DNA from: FEN-1350 sp964643355
GTDB taxonomy: Bacteria > Planctomycetota > Phycisphaerae > Sedimentisphaerales > Anaerohalosphaeraceae
Assembly: GCA_964643355.1 (NCBI GenBank)
Contig: CAZXPW010000019.1
Span: 9,510-73,509 of the forward strand
DNA: 64,000 nt
Reading direction: 5' to 3'
Shown here piece by piece: positions 55,133 through 63,636 of the stretch (positions are counted from its first letter, which is position 1; each line of letters begins with the position of its first letter). The notes under the pieces were generated by a model. That model ran no database searches. It was not told where the DNA came from and saw only the letters and a list, made by a program, of their open reading frames with translations. The translations under genes were made by a program, and so were the position numbers.

Positions 55133-56511
55133 GACAGATCTGGTCAATTACCCTTCTGGTTTGGTTTGCAGGACTGAGTATTGCAGCACCCCTTCAGTTG
55201 CATCCGGACAATCCGCACTACTTCCTGTGGCGGAGCAAACCGACGATCCTGATCGGCTCGACGGAACACTACGGGGCGGTCCTGAACGGAGATTTTGATT
55301 ATACAAAATATCTGGCGACATTGAAAGCGGATGGGCTGAACCTGACACGAACCTTTTCCGGTGCCTATTGCGAGGGCGTGGGGAACTTCAACATCAAAAA
55401 CAACACCCTGGCGCCGGCCGCGGGCAAGTTGATCTGCCCATGGGCACGATCGGATCAGGATGGCTGCGCCGGCGGCGGGAACAAATTCGACCTGACGAAA
55501 TGGGACCCTCGGTACTTCGAACGGCTCAGGGATTTTATCGCCAAGGCCGATGCGGCCGGAGTTGTAGTTGAACTGGTACTGTTTTGCCCGTTTTACGAGG
55601 ACAGCATGTGGAACCTGAGCCCGATGAACGCCAGGAACAATGTCAACGGCGTCAGCACGATCGACCGTGAACAGGTCTACGCGCTGAAAGAAGACAGACT
55701 GACGGCAATCCAGAAGGAGATGGTCCGTAAGATCGTTACGGAGTTGAAGGATTGCGAAAACCTGTACTACGAGATCTGCAATGAACCCTACTTCGGTGGG
55801 GTGACTCTGGAATGGCAGGCGGCAATCGCACAGGTTATTACCGAAACCGAAGCGACCCTTGGCGTCAAGCATTTGATTGCCCAGAATATCGCCAACCATC
55901 AACAGAAGATCGAAAACCCGAATCCGCAGGTGTCCATCTTCAATTTTCATTATGCCCGGCCGCCGGTGACGGTGCGCGAGAACTGGGGACTCAATCGGCC
56001 CATCGGCGACGACGAGACGGGATTCGACGGCAGCGAGGACAAGACCTATCGGCGCGAGGCGTGGAACTTCATGCTGGCAGGGGGGGCGATTTTCAACCAC
56101 CTGGATTATTCGTTTTCCGTTGGTAAGGAAGATGGCACCGGCAAGGTCTCGGCGCCGGGAGGCGGCAGCGCCGCTCTGCGAAAACAACTGCGATACCTGA
56201 AGGAAACCCTGGAAGCGTTCGATTTTATCCGGACTGTCCCGGTCAAGGAAATCGTGAAAACCGGCTTGCCGGAGAAAGCGACCGTGTACGCTCTGCAGAA
56301 GGACCAAAATTATCTGGCGTATATCAGCGGCTGTAAGGGACCGGTTGACATTCAATTCCATCTGCAGAATGGGGAATTCAGGATCGAATGGTTAAATCCA
56401 AAAGACGGGAAGCCCATTGGTTCGCAACAGATTCAAGCTCACGACACGCCGGTAACCATTGCGACCCCGGTATTCGAGGATGATCTGGCGGCTCGGATTT
56501 CGAAACTATAA
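55129..56511 (+). CDS. Secreted glycoside hydrolase-like protein (GH-A clan)
   Basis: 460 residues. Signal peptide (RQIWSITLLVWFAGLSIAA), then a TIM barrel with HPDNPHYFLWRSKPTILIGS, LKADGLNLTRTFSGAY and the acid/base-like Glu in YYEICNEPYFGG. A candidate second Glu is in DDETGFDGS. The C-terminal part is beta-rich. The family could be a DUF4038/GH-like or cellulase-like type; substrate unknown. Translationally coupled to the CUT1-like ATPase. Confidence 0.75.
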   Translation: MRQIWSITLLVWFAGLSIAAPLQLHPDNPHYFLWRSKPTILIGSTEHYGAVLNGDFDYTKYLATLKADGLNLTRTFSGAYCEGVGNFNIKNNTLAPAAGKLICPWARSDQDGCAGGGNKFDLTKWDPRYFERLRDFIAKADAAGVVVELVLFCPFYEDSMWNLSPMNARNNVNGVSTIDREQVYALKEDRLTAIQKEMVRKIVTELKDCENLYYEICNEPYFGGVTLEWQAAIAQVITETEATLGVKHLIAQNIANHQQKIENPNPQVSIFNFHYARPPVTVRENWGLNRPIGDDETGFDGSEDKTYRREAWNFMLAGGAIFNHLDYSFSVGKEDGTGKVSAPGGGSAALRKQLRYLKETLEAFDFIRTVPVKEIVKTGLPEKATVYALQKDQNYLAYISGCKGPVDIQFHLQNGEFRIEWLNPKDGKPIGSQQIQAHDTPVTIATPVFEDDLAARISKL

Positions 56512-56589
56512 CCCCGAAGACGGATACCGGAATTCGGGACATTTTCCCTTTCAGGAATTTGATCGCCTCAATGGGGGAATCAACCGTTC

Positions 56590-57804
56590 TTATTTGGCCT
56601 TGATATCGAAAGCCATCAGGGCCTTGCCATGACGGATATAGAGGATGCCGTTGCTGATGGCCGGATGTGCCCAGTGCTCTTCATTACCCAACGAAATGTC
56701 AAAGGAACTGATCAACTTGTATCCGGCAGATGAGGGCCGAATCAGACCGACAGTTCCATTTTCTCCATATCCATAAATCAGGCCGTCGGCGAAGACCACG
56801 GAGCCCTTTCCGACCAAACCGTCTTTGTATTTGATCTTGCCGGAGACCAGGTCCAGACAAATCCATTCGCCGTTCGTCGCGGCCCCATGGATATCCTTTC
56901 CCAGTAAGATAACCCCGCCATGATGGACATCCAGTTCCTTCTCGGTCCACTTCCTGGTCACCGACGAGCCATCCGGCGAGAGCTGAAGCATCATTCCGCC
57001 GTGATTGTAGCCATTGGTCAGATAGATCATCCCATTGGCATAGGCGGGAGCGACGGCGTTGATATCATAGCTGACCTTATGCGGATATTTCCAGAGAATC
57101 TGGCCGGATTCCGGATGTATTCCCACGACCGTTTTCTCAAGCATCGTGAGCAAAATGCGTTTTCCGTTGTGCTGAATGATCCTGGGACAACAGTAAGCGC
57201 TCTTGTCGGAGATCCCCTTTGTGGTCCAGATCGTCTTGCCCGTGGTCTTGTTAAGGGCCACAATCGAAGCATCGGGGCCGCCCGGGGTACAGATCACCTT
57301 GTCGCCGTCAACCAGAACGGATTCGGAGATTCCCCAGGAGATGTTTCTGCCACCGAATTGCTTGAAGGTATCGACAGCCCAGACTTCTTTGCCGTCTGCG
57401 GCGTTTCTGCATGTCACCAAACCATGCCCGGACATAAGATACAATTTTCCGGCGTCGAAGGTCGGGGTGGTCCGGGTTCCCGGATTCGAACCGGTCCATT
57501 CGGGGCCATAAGGAACTTTCCAGAGAAGTTTCCCGCCGGTATTGAAAGCATAAAGAAAACCGGTTTTCCCTTCACAGCCGGTTGTGTAAAGCGTATTACC
57601 GACGACACATAACGAGGCATACCCCTTGCCGAGCCCTCCAAACGACCAGAGCATTTTGGGGCCTTCGGCGGGCCATTGCTTGAGCAGTCCCGTCTCCGAG
57701 GAAATTCCATCGCGGGTCGGCCCGCGAAATTGCGTCCAGTCGCCGGCGTTCAAAGGACAGGAAAATAACGCTATGACCAGAGTCATTCCAATCGTCCATT
57801 TCAT
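56590..57804 (-). CDS. Secreted PQQ-like beta-propeller protein
   Basis: 404 residues with signal MKWTIGMTLVIALFSCPLNA, then GDWTQFRGPTRDGISSETG, a hallmark opening of planctomycete PQQ-repeat proteins. Blades repeat as ALNKTTGKTIWTTK, GIHPESGQILWKYP and CLDLVSGKIKYKDG. It is probably secreted or periplasmic; cofactor residues are not evident. GGAG precedes ATG 57804 by seven bases; a frame opening 189 bases upstream overlaps the neighbour and is rejected. Confidence 0.88.
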   Translation of the reverse strand: MKWTIGMTLVIALFSCPLNAGDWTQFRGPTRDGISSETGLLKQWPAEGPKMLWSFGGLGKGYASLCVVGNTLYTTGCEGKTGFLYAFNTGGKLLWKVPYGPEWTGSNPGTRTTPTFDAGKLYLMSGHGLVTCRNAADGKEVWAVDTFKQFGGRNISWGISESVLVDGDKVICTPGGPDASIVALNKTTGKTIWTTKGISDKSAYCCPRIIQHNGKRILLTMLEKTVVGIHPESGQILWKYPHKVSYDINAVAPAYANGMIYLTNGYNHGGMMLQLSPDGSSVTRKWTEKELDVHHGGVILLGKDIHGAATNGEWICLDLVSGKIKYKDGLVGKGSVVFADGLIYGYGENGTVGLIRPSSAGYKLISSFDISLGNEEHWAHPAISNGILYIRHGKALMAFDIKAK

Positions 57805-57973
57805 GTTCGATCTCCGATATCGGTAAAACCAATTCGTTGCCCCGATTTCAAACCATGGGCCATTTCGTGCCGAGGCACTATTGTAAGGGCCTTCTGGAAT
57901 CCCGTCAAAAACGAAAATCCGGCATTGGACCGAATGCCGAAATGACCGAATTTGTTTCCCAAATGGGTCTCGC

Positions 57974-58468
57974 TCAGGATAGCGCATCCTCAAGAAGGTC
58001 GGCTACGGGACTTTGCGAACGGCCATTGCAGATCGCCATCCAGATACTGGATAGTTCCACGCCGGTGAGACGACGAAGGGCGAAGTCTTCTTCTTTCCAG
58101 ATTGAGACCCGGCCGGATTGAAGACAAAACACGGCAACACCATAGGGGCCGTTGTCAAGTATAAAAGACGACATCGCCGGTACTCGATCAGCCAATTGCC
58201 GCCGGAACTCAGGATCGCAAACCTGGCCGACTTTTCCCGCGATTCGAATTTGGATCCCATCCGCGGCGCCGTGAAAACACATTTCCACCGAGGGATTCGC
58301 TTGGATCTGTCGAAACAGGGCCTTATTGCGAATGGTGCTGAAATAAATCCCGTGTTCGTCGGCACGCAGGAGACGCATGGTTCGAACATGAGGTTGGCCA
58401 TGATGACAAGTTGCCAGATAGAAGACTGGATTGTCATTGAGAAATCTCAGTATGTGTTCTCGGTTCAT
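57974..58468 (-). CDS. Pyridoxamine 5'-phosphate oxidase-like flavin-binding protein
   Basis: 164 residues of the FMN-binding split barrel (FLNDNPVFYLATCHHGQPHV, MRLLRADEHGIYFST, GKVGQVCDPEFRRQL). Short members of this family are F420 or FMN reductases or heme-degrading proteins, not always PNPOx. Two extra Cys residues are not in a clear motif. ATG 58468 follows AAGGA. Single gene, leftward. Confidence 0.8.
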   Translation of the reverse strand: MNREHILRFLNDNPVFYLATCHHGQPHVRTMRLLRADEHGIYFSTIRNKALFRQIQANPSVEMCFHGAADGIQIRIAGKVGQVCDPEFRRQLADRVPAMSSFILDNGPYGVAVFCLQSGRVSIWKEEDFALRRLTGVELSSIWMAICNGRSQSPVADLLEDALS

Positions 58469-58795
58469 AATCGCAATCCTTTCAGCCAAAACACAGGGGA
58501 ATCTGGTCCCAAGAACAAGAAAATCGTAGCATCATGCAAACGCGGGAATCCAGAACAAAGCGCTAAAGGGATGGTAGGTTTCGTTACGAATTCCAAGACC
58601 CGTGCCAAAACATCACATCGGTCTTCACCTCGTCATTTCCCTATATTCCTATTCCTGTATTTCGAATATGAATCACGGTATAATCACGCATTCTACCCCG
58701 GCATGTTCGCAAAAAACCAAGATTTGGATTAGCGGGATGGCCTGATTTCCCATGGCACATTCAACCGAATCCAGTCACGCCATTTGCTGGATCCG
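58469..58795. other. Gap upstream of the flavin-binding gene
   Basis: About 330 bases. A rightward open frame there (58118-58732) has random composition and overlaps the split-barrel gene. No clear promoter, repeat or RNA was found; the leftward promoter for the flavin-binding gene must lie here. Confidence 0.35.
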
Positions 58796-59974
58796 TCAAA
58801 AGCTCGATAAGGATTTGTAGATTTGTTCCGGTTCCGGCAATGAACGACCACAGGACAACCATAGGCCGGGAGGGGATTTGCGAAAAACAAAGAATGCGAC
58901 AAGGGCGAACTGATCGGTCAGCAAACCGGGAGGGGTCGCGATTTCAAGCCGAGACAGGACATCGGAAACGAAGGGCGTTCGTACCTGCCCCGAATCGAAC
59001 CAAGAAAGAGATTCAACAACGGAAGGAATCTGATCGAGGATAAAATCCGGCAAGCGAAGGATTTGACCCCGTCGGAAGACATAGGCGGCGAAGCATTGAA
59101 TCTTTTTGCTTCCGGGTTTGGCGACTTTTGCAGACCGATCTATATGTAGAACCGTCAGCTCGGACAGATCGGCGGTCCAGCGGGCACCGGCCGTTCTTAT
59201 TTTGTTAATGTCTTCGATAACCCGTTTGAGTCGATTGGCAACCTCAAATCGCAAAGCCCGTGCTTCGTCGCGCATCCGGTCTTCCAGGCCAGACAGGACC
59301 AAATCAAACCTGCCCGCGACCAGGTCGGCGGCCGCATCCAGACTGAAAAGATACTCATCACGACTTATTCTGCCGACGCACGGAGCGGGACATTCGGCCA
59401 TTTGAAGATAGGGACAGGTTTGAGCGCGATCCGGAGAATCGATGAGATTGAGTTTGCGACACAGATCAAAGGCGCGGGTCTGGATGTCCATCATTTGCAT
59501 AGACCCTTTTCGGTCGTGGTACGGGCCAAAGACACTGAGACGGTGAGAAGAAACAGCATGAAAATCGACCCGTGAAGTATAGGTGTAACGAGGCCATGGA
59601 ACCGTCCGGTCGATCTGGATCAGATGCAGATTCGGCAGCAGGATCCTGTCACGGTAGGAATCGGCAAACAAATACCGAGCGATCCGCAGCAAATCCCATT
59701 GGACCTGAAATTCACAACAGGCCGAACGGAAATAGATCGTTCGAGCAATCTCAGATAAACGGGCACGACGAGAAGGTTTTTCCGTTTGGAGAGTCAACAG
59801 ACGACTTCGGGCCGTGCGCCGCAGGTTGGTCGCGGCCAGCAATTGAATGGGCCGATCGTCGGCGTCAGCGAAAAGCAAAACCCCCCTGCCGGAGGGAATG
59901 TCCGAAGACCGCTGTTGCAGGTCCTGCAAAGACCCGTCAAATCGGACGGCCGAATCGAAGCAGTCCGAAAGCAT
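58796..59974 (-). CDS. UvrC-like protein lacking the C-terminal nuclease domain
   Basis: 392 residues. N-terminal GVLLFADADDRPIQLLAATN resembles the UvrC GIY-YIG domain (GVYxMxDxxGxxLYVGKAxN) but key residues are changed. The middle segment CPYLQMAECPAPCVGRISRD closely matches UvrC (CxxxQxxxCxAPCxGxIS), followed by a UvrB-contact-like helix (LEDRMRDEARALRFEVANRL). The RNase H-like endonuclease and HhH domains of UvrC (about 600 residues) are absent, and the last 130 residues are different. Possibly a nucleotide-excision accessory factor or a Cho-like relative. It lies eight bases after the hotdog gene. Confidence 0.72.
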   Translation of the reverse strand: MLSDCFDSAVRFDGSLQDLQQRSSDIPSGRGVLLFADADDRPIQLLAATNLRRTARSRLLTLQTEKPSRRARLSEIARTIYFRSACCEFQVQWDLLRIARYLFADSYRDRILLPNLHLIQIDRTVPWPRYTYTSRVDFHAVSSHRLSVFGPYHDRKGSMQMMDIQTRAFDLCRKLNLIDSPDRAQTCPYLQMAECPAPCVGRISRDEYLFSLDAAADLVAGRFDLVLSGLEDRMRDEARALRFEVANRLKRVIEDINKIRTAGARWTADLSELTVLHIDRSAKVAKPGSKKIQCFAAYVFRRGQILRLPDFILDQIPSVVESLSWFDSGQVRTPFVSDVLSRLEIATPPGLLTDQFALVAFFVFRKSPPGLWLSCGRSLPEPEQIYKSLSSF

Positions 59975-59981
59975 AGGTCGA

Positions 59982-60455
59982 TCAAACCTTCATGCCCGAG
60001 ATGACGGTATTGAAGACCATCTGACCGTTGACAACGCCCTGAATTTCCGCGCTGAACTGACGGCTGCGAATGGATTTAATATGCCCCAGCAGATACAGTC
60101 GATTCCCGGGAACCACGGTTCCGCGGAATTGCGTCTGGTCAATACCGGAAAAACCAATGAAACCCGTCAATCCGTAAATCCGTTTCATAAAGAAACTGGC
60201 CAATTGTGCGGCCGCCTCGATCATGATTACGCCAGGCATGAGAGGCCGTCCGGGGATATGCCCGCGAACCCAGAACTCATGGTCGGTTATGTCTTTGAAA
60301 CCAACCGCCTCCAGTTTTTCGCGATCATACCAGATGATTCCGTCAAGCTGCGACATCTCAAACGACTGCGGATTCACCTCCGCAATGGCGTTACGATCGA
60401 AAACGACCCGATTCAAGTCCAACTTGGACAGGTCGATCAGGAGTGCGGGGGGCAT
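59982..60455 (-). CDS. FabA/FabZ-like hotdog dehydratase
   Basis: 157 residues. The FabZ active site appears as HEFWVRGHIPGRPLMPGVIM with catalytic His and downstream Glu (IEAAAQLASF). It would dehydrate 3-hydroxyacyl-ACP in fatty-acid or lipid A-linked synthesis, or be a specialised hotdog enzyme. The preceding 60 residues (VNPQSFEMSQLDGIIWYD) are typical of a planctomycete subfamily. ATG 60455 follows GGAGG by six bases. It is followed closely by the UvrC-like gene. Confidence 0.85.
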   Translation of the reverse strand: MPPALLIDLSKLDLNRVVFDRNAIAEVNPQSFEMSQLDGIIWYDREKLEAVGFKDITDHEFWVRGHIPGRPLMPGVIMIEAAAQLASFFMKRIYGLTGFIGFSGIDQTQFRGTVVPGNRLYLLGHIKSIRSRQFSAEIQGVVNGQMVFNTVISGMKV

Positions 60456-60562
60456 AACCGGCCTCCGATAAGCGTCAACTTCCTTGTTTTGCAGCGGCAA
60501 TCGCTCGGGCGCAAAGTATCAGTTGTGACCCCCGCCAATACCGCTGCTTTCTCTTGAAAAGT

Positions 60563-60736
60563 TTATTCCGTAGCGCGGATTTCCAGAATCCGGTTGCGGA
60601 CCAGTTGGGAGGCCTGCTTGATCATCTGCATCTGTTTTCGGACGCGAGTCCCTGCGGCCTTATTCCCACCCTCGGCCTTGTTAATATCCGATTCAATCTC
60701 CGCGACAAGCTTCTTGAGATTTTCATATTCCTGCAT
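60563..60736 (-). CDS. Histone H1-like small protein (Hc1 family)
   Basis: 57 residues, basic and helical, starting with MQEYENLKKLVAEIESDINK and containing GNKAAGTRVRKQMQMIKQ. The pattern NKAAGxRxRKxL is that of chlamydial and planctomycetal Hc1-like proteins, which bind and compact DNA. GGAGG precedes the ATG by nine bases. Charge is lower than in classical Hc1 because the Lys-rich tail is missing, so DNA binding would need proof. It lies between the hotdog gene and the flavodoxin gene. Confidence 0.75.
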   Translation of the reverse strand: MQEYENLKKLVAEIESDINKAEGGNKAAGTRVRKQMQMIKQASQLVRNRILEIRATE

Positions 60737-60866
60737 TGTATCAAACCTCCAATGACGATATAATTGGTCGTATTCCAGAAAGCAGAAATGTACTCGGAAA
60801 ACCGCGTTTTGTCAACCGAAAAGCGGGATCTTTCCATCTCTTTTTTTCCGGCCTTCCCCGGCCTGC

Positions 60867-61343
60867 CTAAGGCCTGAGCTTGAGGGTTAGTTCGGCCACC
60901 CGCTGGGCTCTCCTTCGGCATTGACTGACAACTCGCTCGTCGGGCTTGCCGATGGAGACCGGGCCGAAGTGGTCACCCTGGGGATCCCCTTGGATAATCA
61001 TGCCGTGAACCAGGAGAGTGGTCAGGATGTTGAAAACGGTGATTTCGTTGCCCCCACCGATATTCGCCGAGGAACTAAACGCGGCCCCGATCTTGCCGTC
61101 CAATTTGCCGTGCTTGCTGACGGATTCGTCGAAAAGTTCGGCGATCTTGGCGCACATTCGCCCGTAATAGGTTGGGGAACCGACCACAATCGCGTCAGCG
61201 TCCAGGAGATCGGCGATTTTGACCTGTTCGACGGATTTGCACTGCGTCGGCAATCCGGCTTCACTCATGCTCTGTGCAAAAACCTCGGCCATTTGCCGGG
61301 TGTTGCCGCTGCGAGAATAGTAGATGACCAGTCCTGTGGCCAT
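60867..61343 (-). CDS. Flavodoxin-like NAD(P)H:quinone oxidoreductase family protein
   Basis: 158 residues with the flavodoxin FMN loop YYSRSGNTRQMAE and WrbA-like motif VGSPTYYGRMCAKI followed by SSSANIGGGNE. These residues fit FMN-binding quinone reductase-like proteins that protect against redox stress. The last 30 residues are unlike WrbA, so the exact subfamily is unclear. AAGGA precedes ATG 61343. It is 20 bases downstream of the LolA-like gene in the same direction. Confidence 0.88.
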   Translation of the reverse strand: MATGLVIYYSRSGNTRQMAEVFAQSMSEAGLPTQCKSVEQVKIADLLDADAIVVGSPTYYGRMCAKIAELFDESVSKHGKLDGKIGAAFSSSANIGGGNEITVFNILTTLLVHGMIIQGDPQGDHFGPVSIGKPDERVVSQCRRRAQRVAELTLKLRP

Positions 61344-61363
61344 AGCATTCCTTCCGTGTCGGG

Positions 61364-62218
61364 TTATGGGGTTCCTTGCGGGACGAGGACTTCGGTTGGG
61401 TTGTTGTCCTCTTGGAGAAGTTCCTTATTCTGCGTAAAGCCCTCCGGGATCTTTGGAATAAAGATCGCCGGATCAATCGGTTGATTGACGACTGCATTGA
61501 CAAACGAGATATCATAGATATCGCCTTCGGTGGATGCGGTCACAATGCGCTGGGGAAGGACCTGACGACCGTCGATCCAGAAGTCGATTTTTTTGTACTG
61601 CTCGGCGAACTTGGATTCGGGTCTGGTCACCAGTAACAAATGGATCGGTTGATTCGGATCGGACCGGTTCTCGGCAATCAGCGAGATCGTGAAATCCTTC
61701 GAAAGATTTTCAGTCTTGGCAAAACCGACGATCGGAAATACGGTATTGAGAAACTCCAAAACATTCAGCGGCTTTTCGGGTTTGGCCTTTTGATAAAGAT
61801 CGGCCTTCTTCAGGGTGTGATCGATCCGGGTCAGCCAGACCCCGTCAAAGAAAAACTGTTCGAGCCGTTTTTCTTCCTTCGTATCTTCCTGCTTGAAGGT
61901 ATCAAACTGGATCCGAAGTTGCGATTGGGGGGATTTCCGGTAATGAATCGATCCAGTCCGGAGGGTTCTGGAATCCAACAACTCGGGATCCTGAATGAAC
62001 AGGTATTTCAGCGTGGCCTGGTAACTGCCGAGGGATTCGGTTTGTCTACGCAAAACCCCAAGCACCCCCTCAAGCGTGGCCCCCAACGGGATGGAGAGAG
62101 ATGAAGTGGTCGGCGTGGTCGGTTCCGAGACGCCCCCGGCCGGACATTGCGACTCTGGGGTCTCAGCAAGACACCGACCCATACTCAGAATCAACAAAAT
62201 CAAGATCGCTTTTTTCAT
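61364..62218 (-). CDS. Secreted LolA-like protein
   Basis: 284 residues with a signal peptide (KKAILILLILSMGRCLA). The body has an open beta-barrel pattern like LolA (SLGSYQATLKYLFIQDPELL, GSIHYRKSPQSQLRIQF, FFFDGVWLTRIDHTLKKADL) and is similar to planctomycete lipoprotein-carrier-like proteins. It may carry lipoproteins across the periplasm or serve a related lipid role. It is the first gene of a two-gene operon with the flavodoxin-like gene. Confidence 0.65.
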   Translation of the reverse strand: MKKAILILLILSMGRCLAETPESQCPAGGVSEPTTPTTSSLSIPLGATLEGVLGVLRRQTESLGSYQATLKYLFIQDPELLDSRTLRTGSIHYRKSPQSQLRIQFDTFKQEDTKEEKRLEQFFFDGVWLTRIDHTLKKADLYQKAKPEKPLNVLEFLNTVFPIVGFAKTENLSKDFTISLIAENRSDPNQPIHLLLVTRPESKFAEQYKKIDFWIDGRQVLPQRIVTASTEGDIYDISFVNAVVNQPIDPAIFIPKIPEGFTQNKELLQEDNNPTEVLVPQGTP

Positions 62219-62371
62219 GGCTTTCCCTGATTAAACGCTTGAACGCAACCCGTCATTTCATCATAACTGATTTTCGACGAATCCGCCGATTTGTCAAGCC
62301 CCAAGGAGGGGCAAGGTTCTTCGTTTTTCCTGAGACTTCCGCTTTATAGACATAGTTTACGAAACTTTTAC

Positions 62372-62400
62372 TTGACAGTTCCCGACCGTCATGGTACAAT
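62372..62400 (+). promoter_or_regulatory. Predicted sigma70 promoter P1 of rpmA
   Basis: Consensus TTGACA (62372-62377), a 17-base spacer and TACAAT (62395-62400). Transcription would start near 62407, leaving a 5' leader of about 210 bases before rpmA. The leader contains no clear riboswitch. Confidence 0.75.
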
Positions 62401-62537
62401 ATTATCGCAAATCAGATCATCGGTTGGGCCTTAACGGAAAATTTCAACGGTTTGAGGAAAAAAGAAAGAACGGTTGCCATGTTACATTTCCACAAGAGGG
62501 GTTCTCACGAACTCACGAAAAATTTTTAGTTTTTTCG

Positions 62538-62566
62538 TGGACACCGATTGGGCGGAAACTTATAAT
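62538..62566 (+). promoter_or_regulatory. Predicted sigma70 promoter P2 of rpmA
   Basis: TGGACA (62538-62543), a 17-base spacer and TATAAT (62561-62566), with start expected near 62573, about 45 bases before rpmA. Confidence 0.65.
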
Positions 62567-62618
62567 AGAGTATTCGAGATTGTATAGGAATCCGTAACTC
62601 TATCGAAGTGAGACAGAT

Positions 62619-62858
62619 ATGGCACATAAAAAGGGACAAGGATCGACACGGAACGGCCGCGACAGCAACCCGAAGTATCGGGGCGTTAAGCTTTATGGCG
62701 GCGAGTTCGCACAGGCCGGAGCGATTATCGTCCGGCAAAAAGGCACGCCCTTCAAGGCCGGATTCAATGTGGGCATGGGGCGGGATTTTACGCTGTTTGC
62801 CAAGACCGACGGAATTGTAAAGTTTCGCGGCCGTAAGGTGGACATAATTACCAACTGA
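62619..62858 (+). CDS. rpmA: 50S ribosomal protein L27 (bL27)
   Basis: 79 residues, normal for bL27. MAHKKGQGSTRNGRDSNPK and YRGVKLYGG at the N-terminus and VGMGRDFTLFAKTDG in the core are diagnostic. L27 sits near the peptidyl-transferase centre. The N-terminus begins directly at Ala after Met, so no processed extension is seen. Usually rplU precedes it; here rpmA stands alone behind two promoters and ahead of a terminator. Confidence 0.98.
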   Translation: MAHKKGQGSTRNGRDSNPKYRGVKLYGGEFAQAGAIIVRQKGTPFKAGFNVGMGRDFTLFAKTDGIVKFRGRKVDIITN

Positions 62859-62881
62859 CGAGATAATCCGAATACGAATCA

Positions 62882-62903
62882 GGCGGCGTAAGCCGCCTTT
62901 TTT
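62882..62903 (+). terminator. Rho-independent terminator of rpmA
   Basis: GGCGGC-gtaa-GCCGCC followed by six T residues, 24 bases past the rpmA stop. The start of the thioesterase gene lies just beyond. Confidence 0.9.
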
Positions 62904-62929
62904 ATTGGGGAATGGCTAAGGAAAATCCT

Positions 62930-63391
62930 ATGACACAAAATGGCAAAACTCCGTCGGAAAGCCAGGTGGATACCCGCTATTTGCTCATGCCGGATCAGGC
63001 CAACGCCTACGGGACCGCATTTGGCGGAGTCATTATGGCATGGATCGACATGACGGCCGCCATGGCTGCCCAAAAACATTCCGGAACCCAGATTGTTACG
63101 GCCTCGATTGAGTCGATGTCCTTTCTGGAGCCGATCCGGATCGGCGAGCATATTCATCTCCGAGCGCGAGTCATCTATACCGGGCGTAGCTCGATGCAGG
63201 TGGAAGTCCGAGTTCTTCGGGAAAATCCCCTAAACAACACAAAGGGACTCGCAACGACGGCCTATTTGACTTTCGTCGCGATCGACGAAAACAATCATCC
63301 GATTCCCGTTGCCCCCCTGCTGCCGCAATCCGATGAAGAACGACTGTGCTTTCAGCAAGCGCAGCAGCGATATCAATCCCGAAAAAAATAG
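62930..63391 (+). CDS. Acyl-CoA thioesterase (hotdog, YciA/BFIT type)
   Basis: 153 residues. Hotdog motifs YLLMPDQANAYGTAFGGVIM and WIDMTAAMAAQKHSG, with the conserved NxxGxxFGG loop (here NAYGTAFGG) and Asp of the active site. TASIESMSFLEPIRIGEHI follows. It hydrolyses acyl-CoA, of unknown chain length. ATG 62930 follows AAGGA and is preferred to ATG 62912, which is too close to its upstream G-rich run. Confidence 0.9.
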   Translation: MTQNGKTPSESQVDTRYLLMPDQANAYGTAFGGVIMAWIDMTAAMAAQKHSGTQIVTASIESMSFLEPIRIGEHIHLRARVIYTGRSSMQVEVRVLRENPLNNTKGLATTAYLTFVAIDENNHPIPVAPLLPQSDEERLCFQQAQQRYQSRKK

Positions 63392-63460
63392 AAATCCATC
63401 GCAGAGGGGTCCTATTGGATTCTTAATCCTTTTAAAATTAAGGATTTACGGTTATTATAC

Positions 63461-63489
63461 TTGTGTTTTTAGACGATACTTCGTATAAT
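63461..63489 (+). promoter_or_regulatory. Predicted promoter of the right-edge secreted protein
   Basis: TTGTGT (63461-63466), a 17-base spacer and TATAAT (63484-63489). Start would fall near 63496, giving a leader of about 140 bases. The leader holds a short frame with its own GGAGAGG site at about 63534-63580 whose meaning is unknown. Confidence 0.5.
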
Positions 63490-63636
63490 CAAAGTAAAAT
63501 CGAGCATGAATCACAAACCTAATCGGAGAGGTGATGGATGAGTTGGGTATATTCATCTTACTCCAATATTCTTCGTAACAAGCGAGAGGTTTAAGTCCTC
63601 TTATGGATGACAAACAAGCCAAAATGGGATGGGAAA

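Noticed and set aside
55144..56361. 405-codon leftward open frame
   Set aside because: Antisense to the secreted glycosidase gene, which has signal peptide and catalytic motifs.
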